Part shown: one piece after another, positions 18,601 to 26,997 of the stretch | How positions within the stretch are numbered: position 1 is the first letter of the stretch | Layout of the letters: the number at the start of each line of letters is the position of its first letter | Source of the DNA: Streptomyces sp. P9-A2 | GTDB lineage: Bacteria; Actinomycetota; Actinomycetes; Streptomycetales; Streptomycetaceae | Assembly (NCBI RefSeq): GCF_036634175.1 | Contig: NZ_JAZIFX010000001.1 | Span: forward strand, 1,116,001-1,180,000 | Direction of reading: 5' to 3' | Length of the DNA: 64,000 bases | Made by a program: the position numbers and the translations under genes | Notes under the pieces: generated by a model | Databases searched by the model: none | What the model was told of the DNA's origin: nothing | Seen by the model: the letters and a program-made list of their open reading frames with translations, nothing else

Positions 18601-20347
18601 CATCCGCCGCGCGGGCGGCGGTGAGTTCCGCACGGGCCTCGACCGCGGCGGCTTCGCGCGCGTGCTCGGTCGCCCGGTGGGACGTCTCACGGGCCGTGTC
18701 CCAAGCGGTGACCGCGGTCTTCTCCGCGTCGCCGGCCGCGAGCGCGGCGCGGGCCGGGTCGGCGTCGGGGGCGCTGTCGTCGAGCCAGCCGGCCCGGACG
18801 GCCTCCGTGGTCTCCTGCTCGACCTCGGCGAGCCGCTGCCTGAGGTGACCGATCTCGCTGCGCGCTCGCTGTGTCTCGGTGGCGGCGGCCGTGGCGTCGC
18901 GGTGGGCGGTGTCGCTGACCTCCTGAAGGGCGGCGGACCGCTCCTCCTCCTCGTTGGCGAGATTCTCCGCGTTCTGCGCGGCCGTGTGCAGGACGCGTAC
19001 GAGGTCGACGGCGGCCTTGGCCCGGGCGGCGAGCGCGGGCGCAGCGTCCCGTTCGGCCTCCTGGATCGCGGCGGAGACCCTGGCCGCCCTGTCGGCGGCG
19101 GCGCGGTGGCGCAGCGCCGCCTCGGCGGCCTGCCAGGCCGCGTACAGGGTACGGGCGTCCGCGAGTTCACGCTTCTGGGCGGCGGCGGACTTCTCCGCCG
19201 CCGTCAGTGCCAGGGAGGCGTGCCGGTAGGCGATCTCCGCGGAGATCAGCGCGCTGTGCTCACGGGCCGTCCCGGCACGGGTGACGGCGTCGGCGGCGGC
19301 GGTGACCCGGTGGGCGAGGTCCGCGGCGCGGACGCGTTCCTGGCGGCCGCGTGCGGAGAGCCTGCGGGCCAGGGTGCGGGTGCGACGCTCGGCCGCGGTG
19401 TTGATCTCCCGTGCCCGGCTACGGGCGCCGGTGGCTTCGACGATCCGGCCGAGCAGTTCGACGGACCCGGCGGTGAAGTCCCGCTCGGCGATCAGCTCGG
19501 CACGCCGGCCCAGCTTGTTGCCGAAGCCGCTGACCAGGTCGGCGAGTCCGTCGGTGTCACGGCCGTCGGTGACGGCGCGCAGCAGCAGGTCGGTGAAGTC
19601 GGAGTCCTTCTTGACCGCGAAGAGACCGGCGGCCTCGCCCTCGTCGGCGTTCATCTCCCGCTGGTAACGGAAGAGTTCGGGGTCGAGTCCCAGGTCACCG
19701 AGGTGCTCGGTCCAGCGCTCGTGGGTCTCTTCCCAGTGCACCTCCAGGTGCGGATACGTCTTGCCCGCCTCCGTGAGCGCGTCCCGGAAGCCCTTCATGG
19801 TGCGGCGGCGGCCCCGCGCGCCCGACTGGCCGTCGGCGGGCCGCCGTACGGCGGTGGCCTCGGCGACGGGAAGGTTGTCCAGGCTGAGCCCCGGGCCGGG
19901 TCGCAGCGAGTACCAGGCCTCGGCGAACTTCCTCGGGTCGTTGGAGACCTGGCGCCCACGCCATTCGCTGACCTTGCCGACGACGACGCACTCGCCGGTC
20001 AGCACGTGCTGCCACTCCAGGGCCACATGGCCGCAGTCGTCGGCCAGCAGGAACTTGCGCAGCACGCCGGAGCTGGCGCCGCCGAGCGTGTTGCGGTGGC
20101 CCGGGAGCATCACGGAGAAGATCAGTTTCAGCAGGACGGACTTGCCGCCGCCGTTCTCCAGGAAGAGCACCCCGGCGGGCGCGGGGCGACGTGGCGGGCC
20201 GACGGGCTCCTCCGCGAAGAACTCCGCCTGCGTCGGCGCGGGTTGCGGCACGGTCTCGCCGACACCGCGCAGGTCAAGCACGGTGTCGGCGTAGCGCGCA
20301 CCGGCGGGCCCGATGGAGTAGAGGCGGACCCGGGACAGCTCGTACAT
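15698..20347 (-). CDS. SMC-like coiled-coil ATPase (MukB/MksB/JetC-type)
   Basis: A 1549-residue protein with the architecture of an SMC-type chromosome-organising ATPase. Walker A, FLENGGGKSVLLKL, is near residue 64. Two very long Ala/Glu/Arg-rich coiled-coil arms flank a globular hinge-like part at about 615-800. The C-terminal head has an ABC signature FSGGQLLTAA near 1414 and a Walker B strand GTLFLDNPIGRAN near 1449. Asn follows the Walker B Asp where SMC and Rad50 proteins have the catalytic Glu. ATG 20347 follows the KITE-like gene by 83 bp; the frame open to 21295 is only a shadow of that gene. It is the last gene of a three-gene unit. It could compact DNA or exclude plasmids; function is inferred. 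Confidence 0.82.
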   Translation of the reverse strand: MYELSRVRLYSIGPAGARYADTVLDLRGVGETVPQPAPTQAEFFAEEPVGPPRRPAPAGVLFLENGGGKSVLLKLIFSVMLPGHRNTLGGASSGVLRKFLLADDCGHVALEWQHVLTGECVVVGKVSEWRGRQVSNDPRKFAEAWYSLRPGPGLSLDNLPVAEATAVRRPADGQSGARGRRRTMKGFRDALTEAGKTYPHLEVHWEETHERWTEHLGDLGLDPELFRYQREMNADEGEAAGLFAVKKDSDFTDLLLRAVTDGRDTDGLADLVSGFGNKLGRRAELIAERDFTAGSVELLGRIVEATGARSRAREINTAAERRTRTLARRLSARGRQERVRAADLAHRVTAAADAVTRAGTAREHSALISAEIAYRHASLALTAAEKSAAAQKRELADARTLYAAWQAAEAALRHRAAADRAARVSAAIQEAERDAAPALAARAKAAVDLVRVLHTAAQNAENLANEEEERSAALQEVSDTAHRDATAAATETQRARSEIGHLRQRLAEVEQETTEAVRAGWLDDSAPDADPARAALAAGDAEKTAVTAWDTARETSHRATEHAREAAAVEARAELTAARAADAVTAAGRAHESELRTAEALAAEERPAELLGLPVAKARPCVPWPRPDTDAEPGDGTATEGALTAKELDRFADDLRELLEEAVSSAERQLFELRTVAADDARILGALGDGGLLPPGPDVLATVEFLGEHGIPALPGWRYLAQAVDPADHARVLAARPELVDGVVITDPDSHTRARAALSDAALLPRSAVAVGTAAALLAPAPASGADTGDVFLVPPNPAMHDEHAADEERQTLRARATARDEEIRVLAARLAKDRELTARLTSWRTGCPPGRLTELARAAHDARVFAEESEAELAEARTVRAEAEEAAAEAVRVRDELQETAQKARRAADALAGLAFRLRERAGWQATLRELADDAAEAEARAQACLERARTADEDRRGAQRAADDARRTARALRAERAEIAGALEDVPEDAAGVGTEPSRISLPALREAYRAASQVYEKVGVGADLRAEQARAESDESAARAELDRLSNKVRNRAEQLLESPDGSDGPSRQAAAARAEELVQLLETRMSSASEQLGRLRGETERLAPEDGGQHTALPEEMVPRDAEHAQALLRTATAELASRTEGLDSAREIHGDLLDAHRGAEDAAEGFDEIAAMLRDLLREHTSEEEPEQPEPYPGSPEEARRSAGEARRSLRGCTADLSAAESTVREASDILVRHANSTRYEQVRTPARQQIRELPASALPEHAQKWADAFAPRLRVLTDELEQLERNRDSIVDRLRGLVESALATLRSAQRLSRLPEGLGEWSGQEFLRIRFEETDQATLTERLGEVVDEATSAAVRKNSDLRRDGMSLLLRGVAAALRPKGIAVEILKPDAVLRAERVPVGQMGDVFSGGQLLTAAIALYCTMAALRSNDRGRDRHRHAGTLFLDNPIGRANATYLLELQRAVADALGVQLLYTTGLFDTTALAEFPLVIRLRNDADLRAGLKYISVEEHLRPGLPRETSDEQAVHSEITATRMFKRPAPANG

Positions 20348-20430
20348 GGCGGACTCTCGAAGTCTTCGGCAGGTGGGGGGGTTCGGGCAACGGAGAGTGA
20401 GGGCACAGGACGTGGTGACGAGAGGGCGGC

Positions 20431-21318
20431 TCAGGTGGAGTGGAACGGCAGGCCCGCGTCGGCCACCAGGTCCAGGTCGTCGCCGCTGTCCGCGGGCAGC
20501 AGCGTGGGGGTGCCGTCGGTGACCGGGACGACGCCCAGCTCCAGCAGTTCGGCCAGGGCCGCGCTGCCGGCCAGGTCGCGCACCTGGAGCTGGTAGCGGG
20601 CCGTTGTCCGGTAGGTGCCGCCGTTGTCGTCGCCGGTGCGTTGCAGGAAGCCGGATTCGGTGAGGAAGGTGACGGCCTTGGCGACGATGCCGGTGGTCGA
20701 GCCCGCGAGCCTGCGGGCGTCCTTGGTGGCACCGGTCGCGCTGCGTCTCGCCCAGATCCGCCAGGCCGTCTCCAGCCCGGGGGCGTCGCTGGCCGGGTCG
20801 GTGTTCTCGCCCTGTTCCGCGGCCCGCTCCTCGAGCCGGTGGCAGGTCTGGCGCACGAAGGCGTCGACGCCGTTGACGGTGACCCGTCCGATGTAGCCGT
20901 CGTCGGCGAGGTCCTCGGGGCGCGGGAACGCCATGACAGCGACGGCGAGGTGCGCGAGCCCGTGCAGGAACCTGTCTCCGCCGTCGGCGGAAGTGCGCCG
21001 CGCGTAGTCGCCCATACGGACGGCGAACACCGAGTCCTCGGCGGCGGTCACGGCCATTCCGGCACGCGGGGACACCTCCAGGACGATCAGCCCGAGGCCT
21101 GTGGCCACGGCGTCGGCGAGCCGCGCGAACAGCGGGTCCTCGCGGTAGCGGCGCAACAGATCCGCGTACTCCTGGTCGCGGGCCGGCTGGAGCTTGGGCT
21201 GGAGGCCGAAAGCGACGAGCCGCGCCGCGTCGGCGGCGTCGGCGGGGGTGACGGCGCCGATCGCCGGTGCGACGGCGGGCTCCGCCTCGCTCCACTCGGC
21301 ATACTCGGTCACGGACAC
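20431..21318 (-). CDS. MukE/JetB (KITE)-like partner of the SMC-like ATPase
   Basis: A 295-residue protein with no membrane segment or enzyme motif. Position and size match the KITE subunits MukE, MksE and JetB: it lies between a kleisin-like gene and an SMC-like gene on one strand. The middle reads as helical (LRRYREDPLFARLADAVA). Residues about 215-260 (GIVAKAVTFLTESGFLQRTG...) look like a winged helix, as expected for a KITE protein. Two GTG starts are possible, 21318 and 21312, both after GAGGAGG. I infer the assignment mainly from context; a sensitive profile search is needed to place it. Confidence 0.7.
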   Translation of the reverse strand: MSVTEYAEWSEAEPAVAPAIGAVTPADAADAARLVAFGLQPKLQPARDQEYADLLRRYREDPLFARLADAVATGLGLIVLEVSPRAGMAVTAAEDSVFAVRMGDYARRTSADGGDRFLHGLAHLAVAVMAFPRPEDLADDGYIGRVTVNGVDAFVRQTCHRLEERAAEQGENTDPASDAPGLETAWRIWARRSATGATKDARRLAGSTTGIVAKAVTFLTESGFLQRTGDDNGGTYRTTARYQLQVRDLAGSAALAELLELGVVPVTDGTPTLLPADSGDDLDLVADAGLPFHST

Positions 21319-21445
21319 GGTTCCTCCTCGCACGGGACGACGACGGGTGCGGCAGGGACGGCGCCGCGGGCAGTACGGGCAGTGCAAATGGCTGTCACCG
21401 GGCCACCGGCCGCGGACGGCTCCCGGTCCCCGGGCGAAAGGCTCG

Positions 21446-22972
21446 TCACGCCGCCTCCGTCCGGTCCGCCGCCATCCCCGCCGCGTCCAACAGGGCCGTG
21501 CCGACGATGAGGTCGGCGCCGCCGAACTCGAAGTCGTCCAGCTCGACGCCGTCGTCCACCGCGAAGAGCAGCCGCCGCTCGCCCTGGCGGTAGGCGGTGC
21601 CCACCGGAGGGCTGGCCGCATGGACCGCCAGCAGCGCCACCAGGTACGGCAGTTCGGGGTCCTGACGGCGTGCCTCCGCGAGCAGTCCGGACAGCCGGCG
21701 GGGCGCGTCGGCAGGCAGTTCCAGCAGCGCGGTCGCGGCCGCCAGCTGCTTCTCGGTGAAGCGGCTGTCGTCCGGTGTGGCGATCAGGTCGGGTTCCGGC
21801 ATCTCGGCGCCCAGGTGCTCCCGCTCCACCGGCGGGGTCAGCAGGATGCCGACGAGATCGGCGACCCGGACGGACACCGGTGTACGCAGTCCGGTGCCGC
21901 GGGCGAAGAAAGTGTCGGTCACCCGGACCGCCTGCTCCAGAGGAAGGGGGAGCAGCGGTGCCAGGAGGTGTCCGTAGAGGTCGGTGCCCGAGGACGAAGC
22001 GGGGGTGGCGAAGGCCTGCCGGTCCTGTTCGGCGCGGAACAGCGGGCCGGCCTCCAGCAGCCGGGACTGCAGCTGGGTGTGCCTGCGGATGCAGTCCTTG
22101 ACGATGTCCACCAGCTCGGCGGCCCTGCGCTTGTGCTCCGGTTCCTCCGACTCGTCGCGGGCCCTGCGGATGTTGGTGAGGATCGCGTTCTCGTGGCGGT
22201 ACCGGTCCGCGATGTGGTCCAGGGCCTCGGCGATCATGTCCGGGACGGCAGTGAGCCAGTCCACGGCACGCACATTGCGCCGGGTGGCGTCCAGGGCCCG
22301 GCGCAAGGATTCGGAGTACTGCACGGTCCGGTAGCGGGCCTGCTCGGCGGCGAGTTGGGCGTCGGCGAGCCTGCCCCGGCTGATGAGCACCTCGAGTTTG
22401 ACCTCGGCGGCGATCTGGGCGCTGGTGACGTCGGTGTCCAGGGCGCCGACCAGGACGTTGACCGCCTCGTCCGTGGTGCGGAGGTAGACGGTGCCGCCGA
22501 GGCCGGGGACCTCCTCGATCAGCTTGAAGTCGTAGTCGCGGCGGACGTAGGCGCCGTCCGCGCCGAACACGCCGTACACCGCGCGGAAGCCGCGGTCGAC
22601 GCTGCCGACGTTGATCAGGTTCTCCAGGACCCAGCGGGCCACCCGCTCATGCTCACCGGCGGGCCGGCGCGGGGCATGGGCGGCGATACGCGGGATGAGC
22701 CGGGCCACTATCTGGTCATGGTCGGCGCCTGTGTCGAAGTCCATGTTCAGTGTCACCAGGTCGATGGCCGCCAGGGCGATCTCCGCCATGCCGTACACCG
22801 AGTACTCGCCGGCCAGGTTGGCCTTGCGCGCGTCGAGGTCGTGCAACGGCGCGGTGCAGGCGAGCGCGCGCAGCCGCCGGGCCAGCCCCTCGTCGGCCGC
22901 CGGGCCCGGCGCGGGCCGCGGCCCCGTGCTGAGCTGGGGCGGAGCGCTGTCCGTCGATGCTGGTGAAGTCAC
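21446..22972 (-). CDS. Kleisin-like (MukF/MksF/JetA-type) subunit
   Basis: A 508-residue helical protein at the head of the SMC-like operon. Residues about 40-110 look like a winged-helix segment (VARWVLENLINVG), and the middle is a long helical bundle (ISRGRLADAQLAAEQARYRTVQYSESLRRAL). The C-terminal third is predicted globular. Such a plan fits MukF, MksF or DUF3375/JetA subunits, which bridge the ATPase heads. No enzyme motif is visible. The start is uncertain: GTG 22972 and TTG 23002 are both in frame and neither has a strong ribosome site, so a leaderless transcript is possible. Confidence 0.68.
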   Translation of the reverse strand: MTSPASTDSAPPQLSTGPRPAPGPAADEGLARRLRALACTAPLHDLDARKANLAGEYSVYGMAEIALAAIDLVTLNMDFDTGADHDQIVARLIPRIAAHAPRRPAGEHERVARWVLENLINVGSVDRGFRAVYGVFGADGAYVRRDYDFKLIEEVPGLGGTVYLRTTDEAVNVLVGALDTDVTSAQIAAEVKLEVLISRGRLADAQLAAEQARYRTVQYSESLRRALDATRRNVRAVDWLTAVPDMIAEALDHIADRYRHENAILTNIRRARDESEEPEHKRRAAELVDIVKDCIRRHTQLQSRLLEAGPLFRAEQDRQAFATPASSSGTDLYGHLLAPLLPLPLEQAVRVTDTFFARGTGLRTPVSVRVADLVGILLTPPVEREHLGAEMPEPDLIATPDDSRFTEKQLAAATALLELPADAPRRLSGLLAEARRQDPELPYLVALLAVHAASPPVGTAYRQGERRLLFAVDDGVELDDFEFGGADLIVGTALLDAAGMAADRTEAA

Positions 22973-23474
22973 GGTGCACAGACTAGGTCCTCGGTCTGAC
23001 AACGACCCAAACGACGCAGATGCGTCACGGTGTCGCGGTTGTCACACGCCCCGTTCCTCCTCCCTCGTCCTGCGCCGATGCGCCTCCGCTTCACTGCGGC
23101 AGGGCGCCGCTGAACCGTTCCTCTTGACTGAGCGGGAGTGAGCCCGTTCAGCCGCACGCCCCGAACGGTCTTGGGCGCTCCCCCACTGCCTCAAGGGCGT
23201 GGGAGATACCCCCAGGTCCCCGGCGTACTCAACCCCGGGGCGGCGACACGCATCCCGTGCGTGGTCCGGTTCCAGGAGGCCGGTTCCCTGCACGACCTGC
23301 CACGCGGGTAGGGCCGGAGGCGACGGGGAGGCCCCGAACCATCGCTCCGGTGGAGCGGGGCCCCGCACGCCGACGCCGACACCGTCCCGGCGCCGCAGAT
23401 CGCACGATCACGTCAGCCCGGCCGGCCCAGCATGCCGCAAGCCGTTGAGCACCCGACCACACGATCAAGCTGAT
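22973..23474. other. Intergenic region upstream of the SMC-like operon
   Basis: Five hundred bases separate the SMC-like operon from the SGNH hydrolase gene upstream on the same strand. It should contain the operon promoter. A GC-rich palindromic element sits at 23178-23215. No reading frame here has convincing codon use or a ribosome site. Confidence 0.55.
23178..23215. repeat. Palindromic REP-like intergenic element
   Basis: On the minus strand CTCCCACgccCTTGAGgcaGTGGG folds as a stem with GGGGGTAT flanking it. The sequence resembles the short palindromic CTCCCAC-type elements repeated in Streptomyces intergenic DNA (recollection, not searched). It may act as a terminator for the SGNH operon. 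Confidence 0.5.
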
Positions 23475-24398
23475 TCAACCTCGTACACATTCCCGGCAAG
23501 CAGCTACAACCCCCTGGGAGGTGCCCGGTCTCTGCTCCCCCGCCGGCAGCCTCTGCTCCCACGCCGGCAGCGCGGCCAATGCCGCCGACACCGATGCGGA
23601 GGCCCGCAGGTCGAGCCGGATGCTCGTGCCACGCGCGCGGTGCCGCAGTTCGTCGACGGCGAGCACGAGGAGCTGGGGCAGCAGGTCGGTGCACCGGCGG
23701 GCCACCCATCCGGTGCCGGCGGTGGCCATCCACCACAGGCTCGCCCCCGGGGCGGGTGCCGCGGACTGCGGGTCGGGCGAGGGCGCCGGTCCGGCCTCGA
23801 GGCCGCGTTCCACCAGCAGCGCGTGGAACCTCACGGCCAGTTGGCGGTGCCCCCGCTCGCCGGGATGCATCCGGTCCACGCTCCACATCGCGCGGTCGGT
23901 GACCCAGTCGCCCTCGCCGGCGTGCAGGTGCACCGCGCCGTACCGGTCGGACAGCGCGTGGACGACGGCGTTGACCGCACTCTGCCGCCGGGCCAGCGGC
24001 CTGGCCAGTGCCCCGGGCAGGCCCATGACGCCGCCGGGGTCGGGCAGGCACGCGGTGAGCAGCACGGCACCCTGGGCGGTGCAGGCCGCGTACACCCGGT
24101 CCAGCCGTCCGGCCACGGCGTGGATGTCGAAGCTCCGGCGCAGGGTGTCGTTGACCCCGACGACGACCGAGACCAGGTCGGGTCCCAGGCCCAGTGCCAC
24201 GGGCAGTTGTGCTTCGAGCACGTCGTGCGTCTGCGCCCCGCTCCTCGCGAGGTTGGTGAACCGCGCGGGCTGCTCGCCGAGCGACCCGGCGAGCAGCGCG
24301 GCCCAGCCCCGCCATCCGCCGTCGGCGCGATCCCCCACACCCTCGGTCAGCGAGTCCCCGAGAGCCACGAAGCGCACGGGTCTCCCGGCAGGTCTCAC
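23475..24398 (-). CDS. SGNH/GDSL-family hydrolase
   Basis: A 307-residue SGNH esterase or lipase-like hydrolase. Block I, VALGDSLTEGVGD, carries the nucleophile Ser near residue 16. Asn in VVVGVNDTLRR is block III. MHPGERGHRQLA near residue 185 supplies the Asp/His-type block V (DRMHPGERGH). There is no signal peptide, so it is probably cytoplasmic. GTG 24398 overlaps the stop of the upstream glycosyltransferase by 4 bp and has GGGAGG six bases before it, so it is translationally coupled. It probably deacylates a product or intermediate of the two glycosyltransferases. Confidence 0.85.
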   Translation of the reverse strand: MRPAGRPVRFVALGDSLTEGVGDRADGGWRGWAALLAGSLGEQPARFTNLARSGAQTHDVLEAQLPVALGLGPDLVSVVVGVNDTLRRSFDIHAVAGRLDRVYAACTAQGAVLLTACLPDPGGVMGLPGALARPLARRQSAVNAVVHALSDRYGAVHLHAGEGDWVTDRAMWSVDRMHPGERGHRQLAVRFHALLVERGLEAGPAPSPDPQSAAPAPGASLWWMATAGTGWVARRCTDLLPQLLVLAVDELRHRARGTSIRLDLRASASVSAALAALPAWEQRLPAGEQRPGTSQGVVAACRECVRG

Positions 24399-25714
24399 AG
24401 CGAACCTCCCGGCAGCACCGCGGGCGCCGTCCGGCCCGGTGCCACGCCCTCCCGCGCGTCGTCCCGTACGGCCGCCTGCCCCGGCGCCTCGTGGGCGTCG
24501 AGGAACGCCGCCACCGCCGCCGGCCACCCGAAGCGTTCCGCACGCGCGCGTGCCCCCTCCCGCCGCTCCGTCTCCGGCCTTCCCAGCAGGAGTTCGACGG
24601 CGTCCGCGAACGACTCCCCCCGGTCTGCCGCGGTCGCCCCGGAGGAGCCGATCACTTCCGGCAGCGCGGAGGAGGAGCTCGCCACCACGGGTGTGCCGCA
24701 GGCCATCGCCTCCAGTGCGGCGAGCCCGAAGGTCTCCGCGGGCCCCGGCGCCAGACACACGTCGGCGGAAGCCTGGAGGGCGCCGAGGAACGTCCGGTCC
24801 GGGACGTGTCCCAGGAAGACGACGGGCAGTCCGCGTTCCCGCGCGCGCTGTTCGAGCCGCGTCCGCAGTGGCCCGTCCCCGGCCATCACCAGCACCGCCT
24901 GGCGTCCGCGCCGCCGCAGCGTCTCCAGCGCGTCCAGCGCCGTACCGGGCCGCTTCTCCACGGACAGCCGGGTGCAGGCCACCAGCAGCGTCTCCGTCGC
25001 GCGCGCGTAGCGGGCCCGCACCGAGGGGTCGCGCAGCGCGGGACGCCGCTCCGCCAGGTCGACCCCGAGCGGTGCCCGTACGACGTTGCGAGCCCCGATC
25101 CGGGCAAACTCCCGCTCGGCGAACTCGGTGGTGCACACCACGCGCGCGTACGTGTGGGCGGTACGGATGTTGAGGGCGTCGGCGGTGCGCCGCGCGGCCC
25201 CCTCGGGCATCCCCCAGGTGCGCAGCACACCGTCGGCGGTCTCGTGGGAGACCATGATCGCCGGCACCCGGGCCCGCCGCGCCCATCTCCCGGTCCAGCG
25301 CAGGGTCGTCCGGTCGGACACCTCGAGCCGGTCGGGAGCCAGTTCCTCGAGCAGGGCGGTCAGCCGCCGCTTGTCGGTGAGGACGCGGTAGCCGCCGGTG
25401 CCGGGCAGCAGCTGCCCCGGCAGGGTGATCACCCGCCCCTGCTCGGTCTCCCGGTCGCTCGTCCGGTCGCCGGGGACGACGAGCACGGACTCGTGCCCCG
25501 CCGCCCGGTAGCCCTTGCCGAGCTCCCGCAGCGCGGTGCGCAGTCCGCCGGAGGCCGGTGCGACGAAGTTCGCGAGCCGTACGATCCGCAGCGGGTCTTC
25601 GGCCCCCTGGGCATCGTCCGCCGACGGCGTGGGGACCGCCCGGGCTGCGGCGGACGGGAATCCGGCGGACTGCGCACCGGTCGGCGGAGCCCCCGTTCCC
25701 GCGGTCCCGTTCAT
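24395..25714 (-). CDS. Glycosyltransferase family 4 (second of pair)
   Basis: A 439-residue GT-B-fold glycosyltransferase. A 40-residue Ala/Pro/Gly-rich leader precedes the catalytic domain, which starts at RIVRLANFVAPASGGLRTAL. The donor-binding E-x7-E region is APGPAETFGLAALEAMACGTPVVAS near residues 330-355. The Rossmann hinge VLVMAGDGPLR is also present. It overlaps the first glycosyltransferase by 4 bp (ATGA) and the SGNH hydrolase by 4 bp. The donor is probably a nucleotide-activated mannose or related sugar, given its partner; the acceptor is unknown. Confidence 0.87.
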   Translation of the reverse strand: MNGTAGTGAPPTGAQSAGFPSAAARAVPTPSADDAQGAEDPLRIVRLANFVAPASGGLRTALRELGKGYRAAGHESVLVVPGDRTSDRETEQGRVITLPGQLLPGTGGYRVLTDKRRLTALLEELAPDRLEVSDRTTLRWTGRWARRARVPAIMVSHETADGVLRTWGMPEGAARRTADALNIRTAHTYARVVCTTEFAEREFARIGARNVVRAPLGVDLAERRPALRDPSVRARYARATETLLVACTRLSVEKRPGTALDALETLRRRGRQAVLVMAGDGPLRTRLEQRARERGLPVVFLGHVPDRTFLGALQASADVCLAPGPAETFGLAALEAMACGTPVVASSSSALPEVIGSSGATAADRGESFADAVELLLGRPETERREGARARAERFGWPAAVAAFLDAHEAPGQAAVRDDAREGVAPGRTAPAVLPGGSL

Positions 25715-26835
25715 GCCGCCACCGCCGTCCGGCGCCCGGTCAGCACGTCCGTGTAGTAGCCGATCAGCTGGTCCCCGACGGCGGCCCAGGTACGTCCTTC
25801 GACCATCGCGCGCCCCGCCGCCCCGTAGGAGACCCGTAGTGCGGGGTCCGCGGCCAGGGACCGGACCGCGTCCCGTACGGCGACGGCGTCGCGCGGCGGC
25901 ACCAGGAACCCGGTGCGTCCGTGGACGACCAGGTCCAGCGGGCCGCCCACGGCGGGCGCGACCACGGGTATGCCGCTCGCCATGGCCTCCTGCACGGTCT
26001 GGCAGAAGGTCTCGAAGGGGCCCGTGTGGGCGAAGACGTCCAGCGAGGCGAAGATGCGGGCGAGTTCGTCGCCGGTGCGGCGCCCCAGGAAGACCGCGCC
26101 GGGCATGGTCCGTTCCAGGTTCGGCCTGCTCGGTCCGTCGCCCACGACGAGTACCCGTACTCCGGGCAGGGTGCTCACCCCGGCCAGCAGCTCGACCTGC
26201 TTCTCGGGGGCGAGCCGGCCGACGTAACCGACGATCAGCTCGCCGTTCGGGGCGAGTTCCCGGCGTAGCGCCTCGTCGCGCAGGCCGGGCCGGAAGCGGA
26301 CCGTGTCCACGCCGCGCGGCCACATCCTGACTCTGGGGATGCCGTGCGCCCGGAGGTCGTTCCGTGCGGCGCCGGACGGGGCCAGGGTGAGGTCGGCGGC
26401 CGAGTGGACGGACCTGATCCGGCGCCAGGCCGCGGCCTGACCGGCGCCCATGTACGTGCGGGCGTACCCGGCGAGGTCGGTCTGGTAAACGGCGACGGCG
26501 GGCAGTCCGAGGCGCGAGGCCGCCGCCATGCCCCGCACTCCGAGCACGAAGGGGCCGGCCAGGTGGACGAGGTCGGCCCGGTGCTCGGCGATCGCCGCGG
26601 CGACGCGTCGGCCGGGGAGGGCGACGCGGACCTGCGGGTAGCCCGGGAGCGGAAGGGAGGGGACCCGGACGACGGGGCACGGAGCCCGGTGGTCGAGCTC
26701 GTCACCCGCGGTGGCGGGGGCGACGACGACAGGGACATGACCGCGGTCGACGAGGTGCCGGGCGGTCTGGAGCGCGCAGTGAGCCACGCCGTTCACATCA
26801 GGGGGGAAGGATTCGGTCACGATGACGACTCGCAT
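25711..26835 (-). CDS. Glycosyltransferase family 4, MgtA/PimB-like mannosyltransferase
   Basis: A 374-residue GT4 enzyme that closely resembles actinobacterial GDP-mannose-dependent alpha-mannosyltransferases. The start VVIVTESFPPDVNGVAHCAL and the segment VHLAGPFVLGVRG are family hallmarks. The C-terminal E-x7-E motif is PFETFCQTVQEAMASGIPVV (about 270-289). It is the first gene of a three-gene coupled operon with a second GT4 and an SGNH hydrolase. The likely product is a mannosylated lipid or glycoconjugate at the inner face of the membrane; this is inference. Confidence 0.87.
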   Translation of the reverse strand: MRVVIVTESFPPDVNGVAHCALQTARHLVDRGHVPVVVAPATAGDELDHRAPCPVVRVPSLPLPGYPQVRVALPGRRVAAAIAEHRADLVHLAGPFVLGVRGMAAASRLGLPAVAVYQTDLAGYARTYMGAGQAAAWRRIRSVHSAADLTLAPSGAARNDLRAHGIPRVRMWPRGVDTVRFRPGLRDEALRRELAPNGELIVGYVGRLAPEKQVELLAGVSTLPGVRVLVVGDGPSRPNLERTMPGAVFLGRRTGDELARIFASLDVFAHTGPFETFCQTVQEAMASGIPVVAPAVGGPLDLVVHGRTGFLVPPRDAVAVRDAVRSLAADPALRVSYGAAGRAMVEGRTWAAVGDQLIGYYTDVLTGRRTAVAA

Positions 26836-26997
26836 ACGGATGTTCTCGTCGCGCCGGACGTGGCCACGTCAACGTGGATCTTTCCGGTGGGAGAACGTCC
26901 CGTGAGCGTTGCATCGCACACCTGCGCAGGCCGAACGCCATCCATGCGCACCTGACCCGCGGGGCGTCCCTTGTTCACACTGCGCGTGCCCGGGCGG

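Noticed and set aside
17765..20596. 943-codon plus-strand frame opposite the SMC-like gene
   Set aside because: Gly/Val/Arg-rich complement of coiled-coil coding sequence with no domain.
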